Below are positions 55,798-64,000 of a stretch of DNA of 64,000 bases, piece after piece. Positions within the stretch are counted from its first letter, which is position 1. Every line of letters begins with the position of its first letter. Made by a program: the position numbers and the translations under genes. Below the pieces are notes generated by a model. It saw only the letters and a program-made list of their open reading frames with translations. It searched no databases and had not been told where the DNA came from. This DNA is from Desmodus rotundus. Lineage: Eukaryota; Chordata; Mammalia; Chiroptera; Phyllostomidae. Location of the stretch: NCBI RefSeq assembly GCF_022682495.2, contig NC_071390.1, forward strand, positions 150,326,583-150,390,582. The letters run 5' to 3'.

Positions 55798-57400
55798 TAA
55801 AAGCAATGGAAGACTCCACCTTCTTGGTGAAAGGGCAGTATGTCCTCCGTTGGCACTTTAACCTGGACAAAGATGAAATGTTGTAGCCACTGACTCTGCG
55901 GGTTGAAAGGGAGCCTTGAGGGATGGTCCTTCCGTGCAGAAGGTCTCTGTTACTTTATAAAGCATCAGTCTGCCTTTGGGCAGCTCTATTAGAGAGGGAA
56001 AGTCCATGCACTGGGCGAAAACCGGCCTCGCTAGAACTCAGCAGCCCCTCCGTGGGTGCCAGCATTATCGCAGGAGCTAGTTAGCATGTGTCTAGCTCCG
56101 TAAGCCCTCTAAGTGTGTGAAGACACACCTCACAACCGCCTCCAGGTTCAGCAGCCTTCGGTTCATCTGGCATTCCTTCAGGGTTCCAGACCCCAGGAAC
56201 TTGACCACTCTCCTCTGCAAACACCCTAATTTATCAGTGTCCCTCCTACAATGTGTGGGAGAATGAACCCCCAAACTCCAGGACAATACCACTCCCAGAG
56301 CCTATAGGACTCTGCTTTCTTGGGGGAGGCAGCAGACTGAGCAGGAGATGCTGCTCTGAGGCCTGGAAGAAGCTACTAACAATTCTTGGCCACAGAGGGG
56401 ATAGAAAAGTCAAGGTTAATAAAGTAGACGAGTGGGGCCCCTGAAAGCAAACACAAGGACTATGAACACAATTTAGGAAGTGGAAAGATATTTAGTGGCA
56501 TCCGGTAGATTTATATCGACAGAAGAGAGTCCTCATTGGCCAAACGGTTCCATGTTAGAATCCTTCATGCATAACCTGATCCCCAGAACAAATGCATTTG
56601 GGGCATTTGGGGAATTTGGGGCTCTCCACGTGTTTGTAAGCACTCCTTTATTTTGATAAATCTTTTTGTTCTAAAATTTACCAACATAATAAATAACAAA
56701 AGAGAAATGGAAACCATTTAAACAAATAGCAAGTCAGAGATACCTTTTTTCTACCCAGAGTACAAACATTGATTAACATTCACTGAGGCTCACTAACACA
56801 TGAAAAAGTTGAAACAGTGGCAGGCCCGGGGCAGCTGCCACGGGGCAATGGAATGGGCAGAAATCCTGCAGCTCCAGGTGTTCCTTCCTCCCACCCTCCA
56901 AGAAGATGCACAGGTGCCCGAGAAGGAAAGTGTTTCAGGTGTACTAGTCACCTTGGACTTCTCCCCGTATTCAGGGGAGGGGCATCTACCGAAGAACCAC
57001 GCCTGTGGAAAATTCCTACTTGGCCCATTGCAAACACACCCACACGAATCCATGAAGACATTTCTAAATAACAGACACAGTTATCCCACTGGCGCTGTGC
57101 TCATCCATGTTGCAGCCTGAGGCGGAAGGACGTGTGGATCCCTGATGCACGTGCTTTTGTGTATTTTGTCATGGCAACATTAAGGGAGGTGGAAAAATGT
57201 GGGAAACGTAAAATGTAAATGTAGTAAAAATCACAACATCATGTTAGGTTTAAATGTCTTATTTATACTAAAAACAGAACTTTTAAAAAATAGTTTCACT
57301 TTCCTGGCTTTAAAAGAGGCAAGCTCAAAAATATTTTCAAAGTCTACCTCTTTGCTTATCTCATTTTCAATGGAAGAAGTCGCCATATTTGACAATTTCT
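55798..57400. other. Single-copy stretch, nothing recognised
   Basis: Three close copies of a GCATTTGGGG-like word at 56593-56622. Frames at 56793-57120 lack motifs. Confidence 0.4.
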
Positions 57401-57665
57401 CTTGACTGATAATCTCTTTAAAAAATTTTTTTATTCATTTGATTTTAAAGAGAGAGGAAGGGGGGAGGGAGGGAGGGAGGAATAGAGAGGGAGAGGGAGA
57501 TAGACAAGAGAGAAACATCGATTTGTTGTTCCACTTATTTGTGCATTCGTTGGTTGAGTACTGTGTGTACCCTGATGGGAAATTGAACCCACAATGTTGG
57601 TGTTGGTGTATCTGGGTGACTCTCTAACCAACTGAGAAATCCATCCAAGGCTTGACTGATAATCT
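57401..57665 (-). mobile_element. VES bat SINE with perfect 15-bp target-site duplication
   Basis: CTTGACTGATAATCT at 57401-57415 and 57651-57665 flanks a reverse VES: A/T tail, 'TTTTAAAGAGAGAGGAAGG', a GGGA-repeat, 'GAGAAACATCG', 'TGGGAAATTGAACCCACAATG' and 'CTCTAACCAACTGAG'. Confidence 0.92.
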
Positions 57666-58035
57666 TAAATAATTTTTAAATAACTTTAGCTTATGGATCC
57701 TGTCTTTATTTAAATACTTTTTGATCTTTTCTTCATTATGGATTTTTTGCATTACTTTTGGTTTTTTTAAATAATCATTAAAATATTACTTATTGGGATC
57801 ACTGAGATTTTTGGTGCCCCCTTAAATTTTGCACTTAACCAAGACCCTGTTGCTATTCTTTTTAGAAACCTGAGTAGAGAGAGTGGGGTGTCAAGGCTGG
57901 TTTGGGTGCAGCTCTGTTACCAATAACCTCTGTGGGTCTCGATATTTTCCTTGTACCCAACCTGGTTGCTAGCTTTGCAGTTGCAAAAACAGAGAACTAC
58001 AAACTTGGCTCAGGCGTGCCACTAACTTTTAACCC
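57666..58035. other. Unassigned; possible dispersed repeat at 57690-57850
   Basis: 'TTTTTGGTGCCCCCTTAAATTTTGC' looks like part of a dispersed repeat I cannot name. Confidence 0.3.
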
Positions 58036-58190
58036 AGGTCTCATTGGACTGTTGCTCCAACTGACTTACTTCACTTAGCACAGCACCCTCTAGGTCCATC
58101 CATATTGTCGCACACGGTAAGATTTCATTCTTTTTATATGTCCCACAGCCTTTGTATCCACTTGTTCGGGATAGATTCTTTTTAATAATG
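58036..58190 (-). mobile_element. L1M 3' fragment
   Basis: 'TTACTTCACTTAGCACAGCACCCTCTAGG', 'CATCCATATTGTCGCACACGG' and 'AAGATTTCATTCTTTTTATATG'. Confidence 0.65.
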
Positions 58191-58585
58191 TGACGTCCCA
58201 CTGCGACTGTGGGAAACTGACTCGTGCCGGTACTGAAGCGATGCTCAGAGTCAAGTCCTGTCCTTGCAGTGGGAGGCCAGGTGAAATTGCCAGTGCCGCA
58301 TGCCACGTGGTGCACGGACCCACCGCCTCTCTCGTGAGCGTGTGGTTACTCTGCAGACTTCGTCGGACAGCCGTTGTCTGTAAAGCCAGCGTGCCCTGAA
58401 GGAGAGTTAGTGCACACCGAGTCTGCTGTTCTGGGAAGTTACCTCCTGCAGAAACATTTCCACCCGCAAACAGGCTGCACCTCGGGGGCTGTTCTTGAGT
58501 CTGTTGGGTTCTTAGTGCAGGTGGCAGCACACATGCAAGTTCTAACGACCCGTTTGGTTGAGGCCAGCACTGGCTCACACGTGCT
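58191..58585. other. Unassigned, relatively CpG-rich
   Basis: CpG density is higher than in neighbours, and frames are open on both strands (up to 162 codons on the minus strand). No repeat, domain or splice structure recognised. Confidence 0.35.
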
Positions 58586-58663
58586 CGGGGATGCCCTGGT
58601 TGTCAGCCGCGGAAGGTCAGAATTCGGGGATGCCCTGGTTGTCAACTGCTGAAGGTCAGAATT
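58586..58663. repeat. 39-bp tandem duplication
   Basis: Two adjacent 39-base units beginning CGGGGATGCCCTGGTTGTCA differ at three positions. Confidence 0.93.
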
Positions 58664-59764
58664 TGAAAGTTAGGTCACATTCTGTACAGGTTTCAGGTGA
58701 GACCACAAACTGGTGAGAAAGGAAGCAGGGATCAGGGACAGACAGAGATGGAGATTTTTATTTTTCCTGGGACTTCTCAGCACTACAGTATGTAGACAAC
58801 ACATTATCTCTAAAAGTCACCCCAGGCTTCTGGTCTACCCCAGATCAGAGGCGAGGGAGGAAGAATGGTTCCTAAGCCACAGTAGGGTGTACCTCCCCCA
58901 GTCCCTACGCACACACCCAAGGAGGGAATCTACTTCTGTGCTCTTCCTCCAAACTGAGAAAAAAAAATTCCACGATAGCTTTCTCTCCTTTCTTCAGCCA
59001 TGGCCGAGGTGCTGACGGCTGACACATGGGTTAATGTTTACGGGCCCAAAGCTGACAGGCCCTCTCACTCACTTTTGGGGGAGAAAATAGTTTACCTTTT
59101 AAGCCTTAATGATTTTTGATCATTCTGAGTTTAGCAGCAAGGCACACCTATGTCTAAAAGCATGATACGTCATACATGTTTATAAGATGTAAACCAGAAA
59201 TAAGAAATGTCAGGTAATGTTCTTAATCATATTTTTAAAAGTCTACCTAATTCTTTCCTTAGAGCCGAAACTGCTCGTTCGGTCAATTCTCTCATAATCT
59301 GTGTTTATTCATATAGGCTTTATTTAGTCTAACGCAAAGTTAGAAAATATATACAGCAGTGTATACATTAATATTATACGAAGAATCTGTTTATGCCCGT
59401 GGGTCAGTGCCAGGGAGTTCAAAGTGCTCTCGGAGGGAGAGAGAGAGAGGGGGAAGGAAGGAGGGAGGGAGCAAGAAAGAAAAATTGGAGTGGGATTAAA
59501 ACCTGCTGTTCTTTGCTTGCCTCATTCCACTAATTCCATCTTGGGCATTTTCGCCCTCAGTAAAGTCAAAGAAACTTTTTGCTCAGCTATCTTGGAAAGT
59601 CCTGCTTGCAGTGAGGCATAAAGAGACTTTAAAACTGATAATTTCCCAGGGCTTTTATATGTGGTTAGCTATGCTGTTGGGATTCTGACCAGTCACAGTC
59701 AGGGGAGAGCTGGGGGACCACAGGGCCACACAGGTGCTGAACGGCAGTCAGCAGCCCCTGCTGG
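58664..59764. other. Single-copy sequence with a purine-rich run at 59430-59480
   Basis: No exon. The purine run (GAGAGAGGGGGAAGGAAGGAGGG-type) is low complexity. Confidence 0.38.
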
Positions 59765-59940
59765 GTTTGTTTCTGTTTAGGGTGACTAGCAAGCTACCTG
59801 CCTGTCACACTTCAGTTTCCTTATCTGTTAAATGGGGGGAATACAGCCCACCCTGGGGAACTGCGAGGGTTAAACAACGTACTGTGTAAGGCCCCTAGCA
59901 TAGCGCCAGGCTCAAGGTCAACGCTCAGAAGATGTTAGAA
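59765..59940 (+). mobile_element. MIR SINE
   Basis: 'TCAGTTTCCTTATCTGTTAAATGGGGGGAATAC', 'CGAGGGTTAAACAACG' and 'CCTAGCATAGCGCCAGGC'. Confidence 0.75.
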
Positions 59941-61030
59941 AGCAAAGGGGAAAAAAAGGATTTTCCCAAATAGCCAATCACCTGAAAGAAAACAGAACGC
60001 CTCCAATCTATTAGCACGAAATCATAGACCTCTCTTTCTGAAAGGGACTTTAGGTAACTGGTCTGGTGGTTTTTGTGTGTGTTTAAGCCAGGGTTCTTCA
60101 AACAGAGCATCATCAGGGACGCGCTGTGTCAGAGACAGAAGTGGAGCTGAGACTGGGTGGGGCAGGGAAGTGGCCGCAGCTCCCTCCTCATGTCCTTCCC
60201 TCCCACTGGAAGACACTGAGGCACCCGACACCTTCCCCAGAGCGTAGTTTGAAACCAAAAATCGGGTCCTACTCTGCCATTTCACCAGCAAAGGAATGGC
60301 CCCGAAAGGTGAAGTGGTCTGTCAGTGGCACAGCCAGAGCGACGTGCCTGTCATTCCCCAGGGCAGCACATGTGAACGGATGGGTGGGAACAAAACACGG
60401 GAGGGAGTATTTGACAAAGTTCTTACAGAGAAACTTTTAAAAGATCTAGAGCTTTAGTTCAAAATTTGTGACCCCTGTTTTTCTATAGCAGAGGGTAACC
60501 TTTTGGGTGGCCCATTTCCATTTTCATGTTTACTTTCAACTATTTTTCATGCCACTTAAAGTTTTCTCTGTGTAGTTCTACTACCTTCTGTCAGCCTTGA
60601 GGACAAATAGGTTTCCATAAAATCTGACTAGAAGCCACTTCACCTTCTGCACCCACTACCTTCGCCTTCTGCAGTCCCTTTTGATGCTAAAGAAAATGCT
60701 ATCGTTCCTAAATGTTTTCACATTCAGGGTATTTTACTTCGACCTCCTGGCTAGAGTGTTCTTTCTGGCATGTTAGCACAGCACAAAAATGTAAACACGA
60801 AGATGACCCAATGAAAGTTTGAAGTCAATGTATTTTCTTTTTGAGATAAGGCGATGTTTGTACAAACAACCTCAGACTCTATTTGGATAAGAAAAAAGAT
60901 GTAACACAATTTATGACTGTTGTGCTGTTTCCAAATGAGACCAGTTTCCTGCTGGGCTATTCATGTGTCTTGATGTCCTTGTGGAAGGCATCAAGTCTTT
61001 TTACTTACTTTCAGAAAAGAACGTTGAGTT
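59941..61030. other. Single-copy stretch, nothing recognised
   Basis: No exon or confident repeat. Confidence 0.4.
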
Positions 61031-61052
61031 GGGGGGTGGGGTGGGGGGTGGG
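61031..61052 (+). repeat. Strong G-quadruplex motif
   Basis: Four G-runs of 6, 4, 6 and 3 separated by single T residues. Short loops favour a very stable quadruplex. It lies on the sense strand of the presumed LNX1 intron. Confidence 0.9.
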
Positions 61053-61149
61053 ATTCTCAGTCGTCATGACAGCTGGCCCAGGGTCCCCTGGTGCATAGCT
61101 CTGTTTGCACTGCTTACCTGGGCTTCCAACTAACTGCTCACGTCCACTC

Positions 61150-61272
61150 GCCTGGACAGCAGACTCCACAAGGCAGGGGCATGACCTTTAAAGCTCTCTG
61201 AAAGGTTTCTGTACCCAGCTCATTCCCTGGCTCAGAGTTGGTGCCAAAAAAAATGTATTGACTGATTTTCCT
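61150..61272 (-). mobile_element. L2 LINE 3' end (reverse)
   Basis: 'AGACTCCACAAGGCAGGGGCATG' and 'CCAGCTCATTCCCTGGCTCAGAG' resemble the reverse L2 end. Confidence 0.5.
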
Positions 61273-61489
61273 AGATGTTGATCAGGCATGTTGAGAACTG
61301 CATTATTCTGGATTCCTATACCAAAGGAAAATACATAGCATGATAGTATTCTACTGGTTTGAAATATATATAATTGAACAAAAGAGTGCTATTAGAACAA
61401 AGCAAAAAGATCCCTTATAGCAACTAAAGATTCCAGTTTCCAGGCCAATTAAGCTAGACTGGAGACCAAATGAATTCAATAGCAATACA
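61273..61489. other. Single-copy sequence, nothing recognised
   Basis: AT-rich, no repeat recognised. Confidence 0.35.
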
Positions 61490-61645
61490 TATAAGAATAA
61501 TAACTATATTTATTAAGCACTTACTGTATATCAGGCACAATTCTAAAAGCTGTATATATCCTATCTGATTTAATCCTTACAACAATCCCACGTGGTAGGC
61601 TATTACTATCCCCAAAGTTTAAATCTTTATCCACAGTGATGGCAG
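61490..61645 (-). mobile_element. MIR SINE
   Basis: 'TTATTAAGCACTTACTGTATATCAGGCAC', 'TTTAATCCTTACAACAATCCCACGTGG' is a clear reverse MIR. Confidence 0.75.
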
Positions 61646-62049
61646 GAAACCCAAGCACTGTGTTTCCAGAACCCACTGAACCAGCAAGTAACTAACTGAC
61701 TGAGTGAGAGAAAACGTACAGGAAACAATGCTTTCACCGTAGTAGAAATGCAACAGACTCAACAGCTCTTATTTCTTCTCAGAGTGTTTATTAGTTGAAG
61801 GCTTTGCTGTCCTACACTTCCTGATTTTAGAGAAAGGTGTGGAAGAAAGATAAGAGAAAGCCATTAAATTGTTAATGTTTTTTCTTGTCCTCATCTGACA
61901 GAGAATATTATAAATCACTGATCCATTTAATTTCATTAACAAATTACATTTCTTAGAGCATATTTCTTTGGAGTTACTCTAGGCTTTTCTCAGATGTTAC
62001 CCACATGGCTTGTACCACAGCACCATAAGAATGCTACTGGTAGGCCTTA

Positions 62050-62165
62050 CTCCCTCCATGAAGATGGTTAAACTGAGGCAGAATGAGGCTAAGTCACACG
62101 CCCAGAGTCCTGTTACCTACCCCTGGCCTGCTGAATGCCAGCGCACTCTCTACTGGCCGCATTGT
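62050..62165 (-). mobile_element. MIR fragment just upstream of the LNX1 exon
   Basis: 'GGTTAAACTGAGGCAGAATGAGGCTAAGTCACACGCCCAGAG' and 'CAGCGCACTCTCTACTGGC' follow the reverse MIR. Confidence 0.6.
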
Positions 62166-62232
62166 CTCATGTGGGTAACAAGGGGTCTTAAGTGTACAGT
62201 GAAAACAAAGATGTCGTGCTGTTCTCTTTTAG

Positions 62233-62318
62233 GCTTGTGGATGGGCCCTGAAAGATCCTGACTGGCTCCTGAGGAAATACTGTTTTGCTGGGTCTGTTTC
62301 CCATCCCCCCAGTCGACC
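62233..62318 (+). other. LNX1: 5' untranslated part of the LNX1 first coding exon
   Basis: A pyrimidine-rich tract ending in TTTTAG at 62232 gives a good splice acceptor, so the exon probably starts at 62233. The 86-base leader contains a short upstream ORF at 62241-62261 (ATG, five codons, TGA) before the main ATG at 62319. The acceptor position is inferred from consensus only. A transcript could instead start inside this interval. Confidence 0.7.
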
Positions 62319-62710
62319 ATGAGCCTGCCAGACCCTGTCAGGGACCCCGATCTCAGCCCTGCACCCCTGTGTGTGGTGTGCGGCCAAGCCCACTCCCCTG
62401 AGGAGAATCACTTCTACACCTACACAGAAGACGTGGACGATGACCTCATATGCCACATCTGCCTGCAAGCGCTGCTGGACCCCCTGGACACGCCCTGCGG
62501 ACACACCTACTGCACTCTCTGCCTCACCAACTTCCTGGTCAATAAGGACTTCTGCCCGCTGGACCGCATGCCGGTGGTTCTCCAGCACTGCAAGAAATCC
62601 AGCATCCTGGTCCAGAAGCTCCTCAACAAGCTGCCGGTGACCTGCCCATTCACGGAGCACTGCGCCGAGGTACTGCAGCGCTGCGACCTGGAGCAGCACT
62701 TCCAAACCAG
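62319..62710 (+). CDS. LNX1: LNX1 first coding exon: N-terminal zinc/RING/zinc region of an E3 ubiquitin ligase (partial gene)
   Basis: This encodes residues 1-130 plus two bases of codon 131 of LNX1, a cytoplasmic E3 ligase. In the known family it binds and ubiquitinates NUMB and scaffolds other partners through four PDZ domains. Visible here: an N-terminal Cys pair (C18, C21); a RING with C45, C48, C60, H62, C65, C68, C79 and Asp82 as last ligand, as is usual for LNX proteins; then a second Cys/His cluster (C91, C109, C115, C122, H127) like the TRAF-type finger after the LNX RING. The ATG has A at -3 and A at +4, follows an in-frame stop in the leader, and is the first ATG that opens the RING frame. 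The exon ends in AG before GTAGGG (phase 2). The NPAY motif and PDZ domains must lie downstream of the window. No frameshift or missing zinc ligand is seen, so the exon looks functional. Confidence 0.95.
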
Positions 62711-62934
62711 GTAGGGTTCCCCCTTGGGACTCGCCTGCCTCCCGAGGGCGAGGGCGGGCTGCCTCCCCGGCCCTGCGCGCTCCATGGGGGGCCTGTCCCT
62801 CTGCCTTCTTCTGTGCAGCCGATGAAAGGATTCCCTCAAGATAAGAAATATTTTAGGTGTTCATGGTCCCAGTTCAGTAGAAGGAAACGGCACCTGGGGG
62901 AGCTGTGTTATCAGTGTGGGTTTATAGGGCATTT
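62711..62934 (+). other. LNX1: Start of the intron after the LNX1 coding exon
   Basis: Begins GTAGGG, a moderately weak donor. GC- and CpG-rich for about 100 bases. No further exon before the window ends. Confidence 0.6.
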
Positions 62935-63300
62935 TTGGTGGCAAAATAGACGTAAGATAAAATTTACCGTTTTAACAGTTTTTAAGTGTGTATTTCCGTG
63001 GCCTTCAATGCATTCACACTGTTGTGCATCGCCCCTCACCATCACCCACCCTCAGAACTTTTCCACTTTCCAGAGCTGAAACTTTGTACCCACTCCACAA
63101 AAAGTCCCCCTCCGCGCCCCTCCAGAATTGGAGTAGACCGTGAGTCTCCTTTCTGTCTCCGTGAATCTGACTCTTCACGGAACCTAGAGAAGAGGAATCA
63201 TTTGGTGTTCGCCCTCTTGGGATTGGCTCATTTCGCATGTGCGCATTTTGTAATGTGGAAGATGCCGGAAGGATCTGCTGAGCAGCTTTCTCTGGGGCTC
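62935..63300 (-). mobile_element. L1M 3' region
   Basis: 'AAATAGACGTAAGATAAAATTTACCG', 'CACACTGTTGTGCATCGCCCC', 'CCAGAGCTGAAACTTTGTACCC', 'TTCTGTCTCCGTGAATCTGACTC' run in L1M order, reverse strand. Confidence 0.72.
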
Positions 63301-64000
63301 ATGGTTCCCAAAAAGATTTCCGGGTGGGCATTGCTTGTCTTTTCACATAAGAAGAAAAGTCTCCTGACATGACCCACAATGACTAGAATGTCCTTGGTAT
63401 GGGAATTGGCAAAGCCCAACTGTTCTTTGAAGAGATATGGGATATTTTCAACTAAGGATTAAAATGAGAAACTTAGAAAACTTTTGTCCTTTAAGTGAAT
63501 TGTTCTATGAACTTTTTGGCCAAGGTGCGCACACTGGCAAGGGACTGGTGGTGTGACCACCTCTGCTGGTAGCGATGCCACCTGCACCGCCTGTCCACCT
63601 CTGCCTTTGCCCACTTGCGTTGTCCTGTCCCTGGGCATTCCTCAGGGCGCCCTGGGCCTTGCTGCACGTGAGCTGCTCTCACAGAGCGCTGCAGGCGCTC
63701 CGTAAAGTGTGAGCAATGGTACCACATCATTCTGCAAGAGGCACGTTGGACGCTGGTGTTTATCTTGGTCTCTGTCATGACCAGGGCAAGAGGCAGGTGC
63801 AGGTGTTTTTTCTTAAGGTCATGCATCTGAGTCTTTGTCTTTTGCGTGGCCAGAGCAGAAGGGGATGGGGAATCTGTTTGCAACCATTGCTGAAGGTTTG
63901 GGGCAGGGAGCAGAGGTGGTGTCTAGAGCAGAGTAGGTCTGGGGTCAGGGGAGGGGTGGATGTTGTAGCTGCTGGTGCAGAGCCAGGGCCACGCGTGGGG
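63301..64000. other. LNX1 intron, unassigned
   Basis: No repeat was recognised. A minus-strand frame of 130 codons (63491-63883), rich in Arg, His and Gln, has no domain I recognise. Confidence 0.38.

Overview
The window is mammalian nuclear DNA, most likely from a bat. It contains at least seven copies of the tRNA-derived bat SINE family usually called VES. It also holds a 5'-truncated L1 whose ORF2 tail resembles young bat L1s, on a background of old eutherian repeats (MIR, L2, L1M, MLT1, MER5, MER20, Tigger, mariner, hAT). Nothing is prokaryotic: there are no operons, CRISPR arrays or phage genes. Most open reading frames are chance frames in non-coding DNA or pieces of transposons.

The only protein-coding gene I can name with confidence is LNX1 (ligand of Numb protein X1, a RING/PDZ E3 ubiquitin ligase), on the + strand. 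Its first coding exon lies near the right edge (exon 62233-62710, ATG at 62319, donor at 62711) and encodes the zinc/RING/zinc N-terminus. A GC-rich exon-like block at 46061-46192, with good acceptor and donor sites, is a plausible non-coding LNX1 leader exon about 16 kb upstream. The rest of LNX1 (NPAY motif, four PDZ domains) lies beyond the window. The left 46 kb is therefore upstream or 5'-intronic sequence.

Layout: 0-11 kb is single-copy DNA with MIR, L2, an MLT1 LTR inside a MIR, MER20, a VES and an old L1. 11-21 kb has single-copy DNA, two Tigger fragments, a bat L1 3' end, a VES with a perfect target duplication, and several MIRs. 21-24 kb is largely single-copy. 24-31 kb is transposon-rich: nested L1s, a minisatellite, VES, mariner, hAT, L2, MER5 and L1M. 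31-37 kb holds a VES carrying a foreign 64-bp insert, a possible cryptic exon and a TATA/ORF/AATAAA arrangement. 37-46 kb is mostly single-copy, with L2/MIR pieces and a long GAAA/GGAA tract. 46-64 kb is the presumed LNX1 5' intron, with VES, MIR, MLT1, a second mariner, L1 fragments, a strong G-quadruplex motif and then the coding exon.

The most interesting single observation is a 64-bp stretch at 33083-33146, inside a VES SINE. It is identical to 31005-31068 in an old L1 about 2 kb away. This looks like a local templated insertion, or an assembly error. I see no convincing sign of an unknown multi-gene system.
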